Assembly: GCA_001465015.1 (NCBI GenBank)
Contig: LNEO01000242.1
Span: 1 to 32,895 of the forward strand
DNA: 32,895 nucleotides
Source: Deltaproteobacteria bacterium Ga0077539
GTDB taxonomy: Bacteria; Myxococcota_A; Polyangia; Polyangiales; Ga0077539
Direction: 5' to 3'
Every line of letters starts with the position of its first letter. The first letter of the stretch is position 1. Of this stretch, positions 16,992 through 24,330 are shown in pieces. The notes under the pieces are model-generated. The model had not been told where the DNA came from and made no database searches. It saw only the letters and a list, made by a program, of their open reading frames with translations. A program made the position numbers and the translations under genes.

Positions 16992-19900
16992 GTGAAAGAG
17001 ACGCTAACCGCGGAGCAGACCGCGAGTTTTCTGGGGACCCTGGACATCGATCGCCTTCGCAAGCTGGCGAAGAAGCTGAAGCTCACCGTCGCCGATCAGC
17101 GCTCGCGCGCGTCGTTGACCGAAGCGCTCATCGAAGCACCTCGGCGCACGCTGGTCGAAGCGCTGGTGTTGGACGAGCTGCGCGACTTCAGCGCGGCCGT
17201 CGGCGGCGCACGCGAGGGATCCAAGCCCAAGCTCGTCCAGCGCGTGCTGCACGCGGCGCAGCGGCCTGCCGCCAATCCGCGCGCGTCGGACGGCGCTCCC
17301 GCGGCTGGCAACGACGTGAAGGCCGCTCTCCAGCGGTTCTCGCTCGAAGGGCCGGGGATCACGGGCCGCGACGCGCAGGGGCGCTTCGTCCGCGCGTTTC
17401 TCTCGTGCTTCGGCTGGCGCGACGGTGAGCCCCCCGGAACCGAGATCCCCGCGCCCCTCGCCACCCGTGAGCATGGCAAGCGCGTGACGCGCACGATCGC
17501 CGCGCGCTGGGCAGACCGTCGCGTGCTCATCGAAGTGGCCCCGCCCGGGACCGCGCTCGATTCTGTGTGGACCGAGCTGCTCGCGCTCTGCCTCGAGCAG
17601 CACCCTGTCCCGCACTACGCGATCGTGTCCAACCAGCACGACGTTCGCCTCTACGACCTGCAGAGCGACAACAAAGCGCCGCGGCTCGCGACGACGATCG
17701 ACCAGATCGCGAAGTACAGCGAGGCCTTCGTTCCGCTCCTCGGCCCCGACTGGACGCCTGGAACAACGCTCAAGATCGTCAACGTCGGCAAGGTCTCGCG
17801 CGCGGTGGCCGACCTCGTCGCGCAGTTGTATCGCAGGCTCTCGTCGCGCTTCGAAACGCGCCGGCGCGACGTCATTCAGTTCACGCTTCAGTGCATCATC
17901 ACGATGTTCGCCGAGGACATCGGGCTGCTCCCGTCGGGGCACTTCACGCGGCTGCTGTACGAGGGCGCGAAGCACCGAGACGTCGAGCGACGGCTGCGCG
18001 AGCTCTTCGCGCAGATGGCGACGCGCGACCTGCCCGAGCCGCGCACCGTGGCGTTCTTCAACGGAGGGCTCTTCACCAAGCCCGTCACGTTGCCGCTCGA
18101 CGGCGAAGAGCTCACGGCGCTCACCCAAGCCGCCGAGCAAGACTGGCGCTACGTCGACCCGCACATCTTCGGCAGCGTGTTTCAGGGCATCATGGACGAC
18201 GCCCAGCGGCACGCGAGCGGCGCGCACTACACCGCGCACGAAGACATCATGCGCATCGTCGGCCCGACCATCATCGAGCCCTGGCGCAAGCGCATCGCGG
18301 GCGCCAAGACGCTCGCGGAGCTGCTCGACGTACGGAGCGCGCTCTCGAAGTTTCGTGTGCTCGACCCCGCGTGCGGCAGCGGCAACTTTCTGTATGTCTC
18401 GTTCACGGAGCTCTACAGTCTCGAGACGCAGCTGCTCACCCGGATCCACGAGTTTCCCGGGCAGACCGTCGGGTGGAGCAGCGGGCTCAGCACGTTGAAT
18501 TTCTACGGGCTGGACACCAACGAGTTCGCGATCGAGCTGGCGAAGGTCACGCTCAACATCGCGAAGAAGATCGCGTTCGAAGCGCGGCGGCAGAAGGTCG
18601 GGACCCACGCGACGCTGCTCGAAGTGGACCCGTCGCTGCCGCTCGACAACCTCGACCGCAACATCGTGTGCGCCGACGCGCTCTTCACCGAGTGGCCCGA
18701 GGTCGACGCCATCGTGGGTAATCCACCGTTCTTGGGCGATCGCAAGATTCGCAGCGAGCTCGGCGCCGAATACCTCGAGAAGCTGCAAACGAAATCAGGC
18801 GTCGACGGAGTCGTCGAGCTCGCGTGTCACTGGTTTCGCAAGGCGCACGATCGACTTCCGCCACAGGGACGCGCGGGGTTGGTGGGCACGAGCGGCATCC
18901 GCATTGGCAAGGCGCGCGAAGCCGCGCTCGACTACATCGTCGCGAACGGAGGGACGATCACCAACGCCGTCTCGTCGATCATCTGGCCCGGCGAAGCGGC
19001 GCTCAACGTGTCGATGGTCAATTGGATCAAAGGGCCGCTGGCGGGACCGCACACGCTCCAGATCGAAGGAGTCGCGCACCAGATCGACCGGATCGCGACG
19101 CACCTCCAATTGCATGCCGACGTCAGCAGCGCTGGCGAGATTCGGGCGAATCGCCACGGCACCAGCATGGGGGTGATCTTCGGACATGAAGCATTTCGCT
19201 CGTCGAGCGGCGGGTCGTTCCCGAGACCGGACATCGGTGCGTCAGAGTGTGTTCGTCCGGTGGCGACGGGCGATGACATGCTTCGCGGGAAGCTCGTGTT
19301 GGATCCAGACTACGGGATCTATCTTGTCGGCAAAGCAACAGACGCCGAGGCGCGCGCCGCCGGCGGCCGATCGTTCGATCATCTGAAACTCCAAGTACTT
19401 CCATTCATCAAGCAGCGCGCCGAGAATGAGGAAGGCACTCATCACTTCGCGAGGTGGCTCAAGACTTGGTGGCAACCGAGAGAGCCAGGATACGCATTTT
19501 TCTCCGCGCTCCCACCCACGCGCTACATCGCCTGCTCGAACCCCCAAGCGCGGCCGATCTTCGTGTTCTTGTCATCGCGCTTCGTCCCCACGAACACGCT
19601 CCAAGTCTTCGCCTTCGACGACGACTACAGCTTCGGCATCATCCAGTCGCAGGCGCACTGGCTCTGGGTGATCGCGAAGGGTGGCAAGGTCACAGAGCGT
19701 ATTCGCTACACCAATGACGTGTGGACCACGTTTCCCTGGCCGCAGGAGGTGTCGGAGGAGGCGGTGGTCCGCGTCGCCGCGGCGGGCCGCGAGCTGCGCG
19801 CGACACGCGATCGGCTGATGACGGCGAACCGATGGACGCTCCGCGCGCTCTACCAGGCCGCAGAGGTCGAGGGATCGCACCCGCTCAAGGACGCGCAGCG

Positions 19901-20111
19901 CGCGCTCGACGAGGCGGTCGCAGAGGCGTACGGCATCCCGTCGGACCAGGAGCTCACGGAGTTCTTGCTGGAGCTCAATCATTGCCTCGTCGAGGACGAG
20001 GCCGCGGGGCGAGCGATCGCGGGGCCGGGCCTGCCTCCGGGCTTCGATCGCAAAGACCCTCGCTGGAACAGCGACGATTGCATTCAACCTCCCTCTGTCT
20101 CGGAGTCCTGA
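16992..20111 (+). CDS. MmeI-like DNA methyltransferase with SAP-like N-terminus and degenerate nuclease site
   Basis: This is a 1039-residue cytoplasmic enzyme. Residues 1-85 hold two SAP-like helical units (RLRKLAKKLKLTVADQRSR and DELRDFSAAVG, then KPKLVQRVL), probably binding DNA. Residues 110-250 align in outline with the MmeI N-terminal nuclease domain, but where a D...ExK site is expected it reads RVLIEVAPPG (Glu181, Val182, Ala183), so the catalytic Lys seems lost. The methyltransferase part has GAHYTAHEDIMRIVGPTI, DPACGSGNFLY (from Asp458) and NPPF (577-580), indicating N6-adenine methylation with SAM. The target-recognition and C-terminal domains follow (RYIACSNPQARPIFVFLSS, then RIRYTNDVWTTFPWP). 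The GTG start at 16992 is uncertain; TTG at 16956 would add 12 residues. It is followed after 3 bases by the helicase gene. Confidence 0.9.
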   Translation: MKETLTAEQTASFLGTLDIDRLRKLAKKLKLTVADQRSRASLTEALIEAPRRTLVEALVLDELRDFSAAVGGAREGSKPKLVQRVLHAAQRPAANPRASDGAPAAGNDVKAALQRFSLEGPGITGRDAQGRFVRAFLSCFGWRDGEPPGTEIPAPLATREHGKRVTRTIAARWADRRVLIEVAPPGTALDSVWTELLALCLEQHPVPHYAIVSNQHDVRLYDLQSDNKAPRLATTIDQIAKYSEAFVPLLGPDWTPGTTLKIVNVGKVSRAVADLVAQLYRRLSSRFETRRRDVIQFTLQCIITMFAEDIGLLPSGHFTRLLYEGAKHRDVERRLRELFAQMATRDLPEPRTVAFFNGGLFTKPVTLPLDGEELTALTQAAEQDWRYVDPHIFGSVFQGIMDDAQRHASGAHYTAHEDIMRIVGPTIIEPWRKRIAGAKTLAELLDVRSALSKFRVLDPACGSGNFLYVSFTELYSLETQLLTRIHEFPGQTVGWSSGLSTLNFYGLDTNEFAIELAKVTLNIAKKIAFEARRQKVGTHATLLEVDPSLPLDNLDRNIVCADALFTEWPEVDAIVGNPPFLGDRKIRSELGAEYLEKLQTKSGVDGVVELACHWFRKAHDRLPPQGRAGLVGTSGIRIGKAREAALDYIVANGGTITNAVSSIIWPGEAALNVSMVNWIKGPLAGPHTLQIEGVAHQIDRIATHLQLHADVSSAGEIRANRHGTSMGVIFGHEAFRSSSGGSFPRPDIGASECVRPVATGDDMLRGKLVLDPDYGIYLVGKATDAEARAAGGRSFDHLKLQVLPFIKQRAENEEGTHHFARWLKTWWQPREPGYAFFSALPPTRYIACSNPQARPIFVFLSSRFVPTNTLQVFAFDDDYSFGIIQSQAHWLWVIAKGGKVTERIRYTNDVWTTFPWPQEVSEEAVVRVAAAGRELRATRDRLMTANRWTLRALYQAAEVEGSHPLKDAQRALDEAVAEAYGIPSDQELTEFLLELNHCLVEDEAAGRAIAGPGLPPGFDRKDPRWNSDDCIQPPSVSES

Positions 20112-20114
20112 TCG

Positions 20115-23100
20115 ATGTCGCAGACCATTGCTCGACACCCCGCGCTCGCGGCGCTGTGGGACGCTTCGAAGAACGCAGACGACCCGACGAAGCTGCTCGT
20201 CACCAGCTACAAGACCGTGTGGTGGGCGTGTCCGAAGGGGCACTCGTTCGAGCGCAAGCCGCACCTGTTCGTGCGCGACCCGGTGTGCCCGCAGTGCAAG
20301 GTCGCGGGCGGGGGCGGGTCGCTCGCCGACAAGAAGCCTCACCTCAGCGCGATCTGGCATCGCGAGAAGAACGGCGCGCTCACGCTCGCGACGGTGGACG
20401 CGATGTCCGCCGCCCCGTGCTGGTGGCGCTGCACAGAGGGGCACGAGTTTCAGCGGGCGCCGTTGCAGATGCTCCGCGACTCATCGTGCCCGACGTGCGC
20501 GCTCGCGAAGACCTCGCTCGCCGTCACGCACCCCACGATCGCTGCCGAGTGGAACGCCAAGCGCAACGACGGCGTCACGCCCTCGACGGTCGACGCGGAC
20601 CACATCATGACCGCGTGGTGGACGTGCTCGAAGGGGCACGACTTTCAAGCGACGGTGCGCTCGCGCACCAAGAGCAACGCCCGTTGCCCCACGTGTTACG
20701 CGGGCTGGTCGGTCGAGCACATCCGCGAGTTCGTGAAGTCGCTCATCGAGCACATCAACGCCTTCGACCCGAGCGAGATGTTCGCGCTCGCCATGCAGGG
20801 CGGACTGCTGAAGGACAACGAGTCGAGGCCGTTCGTCCGCGCGCTCACGGGAGGCAAGTTTCCCGTCGGCGAGCTCGAGAAGTTCATGCGCGACGAGCCC
20901 TCGATGGTCGACGGCTACCTCGGTACGAAGAGCGCCGACCCGCACGCCGTCGGTCCCTTGGAGCTGAAGCCCGACGAAGCCACCGGCGCGAAACCCGAGA
21001 AGCCCCTCGACCCGTACGCGCTTCCTGCGGCGCGTGCGCCCGAAGACGCCAACAAGATCGACGTCGACGTCAGCACCGAGGTCGACGTGCATGGCGCGCC
21101 CGCAGCAAACAACGACACGACGCTCCCCGTGGTCACCACGAAAGAAGCGCTCGACGCGCTCGAGAGCGACCTCGTCGCGAGCGCCGACGCCGAGACCGTG
21201 AAGTTCTTGCTCGACAGCGCGAAGGCCAAGCTCTGGCGCCACGCGTACAAGAACCCCAAGGAAGCGCGCGAACACGCCGCGAACTTTCAGGGTGACGTGT
21301 ACTCGACGCTGGTCCGCGACCGGTTCATCGCGGAGTTCGACGGGGCGCAGGCGCTCGAACTGCCGAAGGGCTACTCGTTTCGCTTCGAGCCCGGCGGCCC
21401 GATCGTCGCGCCCAACCTGATGCAGCGCCGCGTGGCGGTCAGCCTCAAAGACACGCGTCGCTTCGGAAACTGGTCGGGCATGGGCGCGGGCAAGACGCTG
21501 AGCGCCATCCTCTCGACGCGCGTCACCAACGCGAACCTGTCCGTGATTTGCTGCCCCAACGCGGTGGTCGAAAACTGGGCGCGCGAGATCAAGAAGGCGT
21601 TTCCCGCGAGCGAGGTCGAGAGCAAAACATGGACGCCGAAGTGGACCGATCAAGCGGCGCCGCACTACCTCGTGCTCAACTACGAGCAGTTTCAGCAGCC
21701 CGACTCCGAGTCGCGGCTCGTGGCGTTTTTGGATTCGAGCACCGTGGACTTCATCGTCATCGACGAGATCCACTTCACGAAGCAGCGCGAGGCGGGCGAC
21801 CTCATGAGCAAGCGCAAGCGCCTCGTGCAAGGGCTCGTCCTCGAATCGGGCAAGAAGAACGCTGACCTCTGCGTGCTGGGCATGTCCGGGACGCCCGTGA
21901 TCAACACCCTCCAAGAGGGCAAGAGCCTCGTCGAAATGGTCACCGGGCACAGGCACGACGACCTCGACGTGTCTCCCACGGTGCAGAACTGCATGCGGCT
22001 CTACCAGCGGCTGGTCACGCTCGGAACCCGCTGGCGCCCCGACTACGAGATCCAGCTCGACGTGAAGCGCGTCGAGATCGACTGCGCCGCGGACCTGCAC
22101 GAGATCCGCGCGGTCTCGCAGGGCACGACGCTCGAGCTCGAAAAGGTCCTCACGCGCCTTCGACTGCCCACGATCCTCGAGAACATCGCGCGCGGCGAGA
22201 AGGTCCTGATCTACACGCACTTCGTCGACGAAATCGCAAAGGAGCTCTTCGACGCCGTCCGCGACGCGGGCCACGCCGCGGGCATGCTGACCGGCGACAC
22301 AGGCGACGACGACCTGAAGGAGTTCTTGAAGAAGAACGGCCGCGTCGACGTGCTCGTCGCGTCGAGCCGCATCGGAACCGGCGTCGACGGCCTGCAGCGC
22401 GTGTGTCGCAAGCTGATCATCAACTGCCTGCCGTGGACCAACGCCGAGTACGAGCAGCTCATCGGGAGGCTCTACCGGCAAGGGAGCAGCTTCGATCACG
22501 TCGAGGTCATCATTCCCGTGACGTACGCCAACGTGAACGGCGAGCGCTGGTCGTACTGCGAGTCGAAGCTCAACCGCATCGAGTACAAGAAGTCCATCGC
22601 GGACGCGGCGGTGGACGGCGTCGTTCCCGACGGCAACTTGCGGACGCCCGCGCAGGCGCATCAAGACATCTTGCGCTGGCTCGGACGGCTCGAAGACGGC
22701 CAGGTCGTGAACCTCGCGCGCAAGAAGATCGTGATCCCGCTCTCGGGCGAGCCCACGGAGGTGAAGCGTCGCGTCGCGATGTACGGCGACTTCACGAAGA
22801 TCAACAACCGTTGGTACATGTCGTCGAGCGACAAGACCCACGCTCGACTCGAGGTCAACGCCGAGGAGTGGGCGCACTACCACACGCTCTACCGCGAGGC
22901 CCGGCAGAGCTGGACGGTGATCCCGTTCGAAGAAGAGATCCGATGGCTCGAACAGCGTGACCCGCTCATCGTGGGAGACTTCGGCTGCGGCGAGGCCATC
23001 ATCGCCGAGCGTATGGGATCGAAGCACGAGGTGCGCAGCTTCGATCACGTCGCAGTGAACCCCACCGTCACCGCGTGCGACCTCGCTGCGGTGCCGATGG

Positions 23101-23387
23101 GCGACGGGGAGTTGGACGTCGCGATCTTCTGCCTGTCGCTCATGGGCTCGAACTTCACCGACTACCTACGAGAGGCGCACCGCTGCCTGCGGCTCGACGG
23201 TCGGCTGCACATCTGGGAGTCCGCGAACTACTTCGACGACGTCGACGCGTTTCGCGCTGGCCTCGCGAAGCTCGGCTTCGACGTGACCGAACCCCAGCGG
23301 CACGGCGCGTTTATCTGCATTCGCGCGCTGAAATCGACGAAGACCGCGATGCCCGGCGTGGTGATCCCGTTTCGGGGCAAATCTTAG
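20115..23387 (+). CDS. Zinc-ribbon / SNF2-type helicase / Rrp8-like methyltransferase fusion
   Basis: This is a 1090-residue protein. Three treble-clef (DUF4379-like) zinc ribbons lie at residues 36-61, 103-128 and 168-194, each with WW-x-C-x-x-GH and CP-x-C. A helical linker is followed by a Pro/Asp-rich stretch (about 275-345). An SNF2-like superfamily 2 motor spans about 430-800: GMGAGKT with Lys460, DEIH at 550-553, MSGTPVIN, SSRIGTGVDGLQ and QLIGRLYRQG. Residues about 930-1075 are a SAM-dependent methyltransferase: VGDFGCGEA (Asp955), VTACDLAAVP, DVAIFCLSLMGSN and YLREAHRCLRLDGRLHIWE. This closely resembles Rrp8, the nucleolar rRNA m1A methylase. GGAG lies 9 bases before the ATG. It probably works with the upstream methyltransferase on phage DNA or RNA; the substrate is unknown. 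Confidence 0.93.
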   Translation: MSQTIARHPALAALWDASKNADDPTKLLVTSYKTVWWACPKGHSFERKPHLFVRDPVCPQCKVAGGGGSLADKKPHLSAIWHREKNGALTLATVDAMSAAPCWWRCTEGHEFQRAPLQMLRDSSCPTCALAKTSLAVTHPTIAAEWNAKRNDGVTPSTVDADHIMTAWWTCSKGHDFQATVRSRTKSNARCPTCYAGWSVEHIREFVKSLIEHINAFDPSEMFALAMQGGLLKDNESRPFVRALTGGKFPVGELEKFMRDEPSMVDGYLGTKSADPHAVGPLELKPDEATGAKPEKPLDPYALPAARAPEDANKIDVDVSTEVDVHGAPAANNDTTLPVVTTKEALDALESDLVASADAETVKFLLDSAKAKLWRHAYKNPKEAREHAANFQGDVYSTLVRDRFIAEFDGAQALELPKGYSFRFEPGGPIVAPNLMQRRVAVSLKDTRRFGNWSGMGAGKTLSAILSTRVTNANLSVICCPNAVVENWAREIKKAFPASEVESKTWTPKWTDQAAPHYLVLNYEQFQQPDSESRLVAFLDSSTVDFIVIDEIHFTKQREAGDLMSKRKRLVQGLVLESGKKNADLCVLGMSGTPVINTLQEGKSLVEMVTGHRHDDLDVSPTVQNCMRLYQRLVTLGTRWRPDYEIQLDVKRVEIDCAADLHEIRAVSQGTTLELEKVLTRLRLPTILENIARGEKVLIYTHFVDEIAKELFDAVRDAGHAAGMLTGDTGDDDLKEFLKKNGRVDVLVASSRIGTGVDGLQRVCRKLIINCLPWTNAEYEQLIGRLYRQGSSFDHVEVIIPVTYANVNGERWSYCESKLNRIEYKKSIADAAVDGVVPDGNLRTPAQAHQDILRWLGRLEDGQVVNLARKKIVIPLSGEPTEVKRRVAMYGDFTKINNRWYMSSSDKTHARLEVNAEEWAHYHTLYREARQSWTVIPFEEEIRWLEQRDPLIVGDFGCGEAIIAERMGSKHEVRSFDHVAVNPTVTACDLAAVPMGDGELDVAIFCLSLMGSNFTDYLREAHRCLRLDGRLHIWESANYFDDVDAFRAGLAKLGFDVTEPQRHGAFICIRALKSTKTAMPGVVIPFRGKS

Positions 23388-23417
23388 AGCGCGACGTCGC
23401 GTGCGAACCGCGTCGAC

Positions 23418-23432
23418 CGACGAGCTTCGTCG
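23418..23432 (+). terminator. Stem-loop just after the helicase-Rrp8 gene
   Basis: Six-base arms CGACGA/TCGTCG with a GCT loop start 31 bases after the TAG. No T-run follows (TGAAATAG), so it may be a weak terminator or a 3'-end stabiliser rather than a full intrinsic terminator. Confidence 0.3.
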
Positions 23433-23490
23433 ACTGAAATAGTCTGAGCCTTTCCGTCCTGGAGCGCGCTAACGTCAAACGCTGTGAAGG

Positions 23491-23508
23491 CACCGCCGAG
23501 CGGCGGTG
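23491..23508. other. Perfect 7-base stem-loop in the non-coding stretch
   Basis: CACCGCC and GGCGGTG pair around a GAGC loop. Together with the neighbouring short self-complementary GGTC-GT-GACC near 23552-23561 it suggests a folded RNA, but no known class was recognised. Confidence 0.3.
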
Positions 23509-24119
23509 AGTGCTCTGTGCGGGAAGGTCGACACCACCAACGGTCGTGACCGAAGCTAAGGGGTACCGATTGACAGCGGTATTGGAGGTTGCGGCAGGAT
23601 GAGAGAGGCTTTGATGGAAGTGGTACATGCGAGGCAAGCGTAGAACTGCTCGCCACGCGACGCGCTTGCAAACGAGGCCCTCTCGAGCTCCGCGGAGATG
23701 AGGTCAACCCAGAGAACTGAAGCTGGGGGCAGGAGCGTGTTGTCCGTGCGCCGCGAAGAGCGCAGCGCTGCGCTCGTCGCACCGCTCTCCCTCGCCCATA
23801 CTCTCTCCCGGAAGAGCCCATTTCGCCGTGTCTCCCTGCGCGCTCAGCGCGCGAGACTCCAGAAACACTCCAGACCTATCTCTCGTCCGTCGATCTTCGC
23901 GTACTCACACCCGAAGCGCCGCTGGGGAGTCGGTCCACATTGCCTCGTCGCTTGAGCGCCGCGCGCCTCGGTGGGACGCGGATGTCTCCGCTGCGCGCAA
24001 TCCGCGGTCCGCCGCGGTGTTGCTGGTGGTGCGCCTCGTTCGCCGCGACGCTCCGCGCGCTCGTGCGCGAGCACGTTCTTCTGTGACTGCTCGCCGAACA
24101 TCGCTTGCACCCCGCACCC

Positions 24120-24263
24120 GTGTCGGTCAGCTCATCGGACACACACGAAATCGAAGCGCGCGGCTCGCCCGCGCAGCGCGTTCGACACATCACCGACCCT
24201 CCCTTTGACACCGTCGGCGCGATGGCCCTCGATGACTTTCTCTCGATCAACGAGCGCTACTAG
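24120..24263 (+). CDS. Possible small or truncated ORF (47 residues)
   Basis: A GTG at 24120 opens a 47-residue frame ending in TAG at 24261-24263. The C-terminal half (HITDPPFDTVGAMALDDFLS, then INERY) looks like real protein, unlike the surrounding shadows. The frame stays open for 12 more codons upstream to a TGA at about 24083, without an ATG. It may be a small gene or the remaining C-terminus of a decayed one. It converges on the large minus-strand gene, 67 bases away. I do not recognise the family. Confidence 0.3.
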   Translation: MSVSSSDTHEIEARGSPAQRVRHITDPPFDTVGAMALDDFLSINERY

Positions 24264-24330
24264 CTCGCCGCCTCCATCGACGTCGTGTTGGCTTCTCCCA
24301 CGTTTTCGAGTCGGAGCCCCGCTGCCCCGG

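Larger units (their letters stand above)
23388..24119. other. Stretch with little coding signal and several hairpins
   Basis: I see no convincing gene here; the open frames are short, Arg/Ser-rich and look like shadows. Two perfect stem-loops are present: CGACGA-GCT-TCGTCG (23418-23432) and CACCGCC-GAGC-GGCGGTG (23491-23508). The part from about 23450 to 23650 is less GC-rich than its neighbours and looks more like structured RNA or mobile-element remnant than coding DNA. It marks the downstream edge of the island. Confidence 0.5.

Noticed and set aside
17004..18788. Minus-strand open frame of 594 codons opposite the methyltransferase gene
   Set aside because: The + strand frame holds DPACGSGNFL and NPPF; the antisense protein has no recognisable domain.
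20481..23048. Minus-strand open frame of 855 codons opposite the helicase gene
   Set aside because: Shadow of an unambiguous helicase frame; rich in Val, Asp, Arg and His without motifs.
23450..23650. Group II intron or retron RNA
   Set aside because: The general look of the segment suggested it, but I could not find a domain V-like hairpin or a reverse transcriptase gene.
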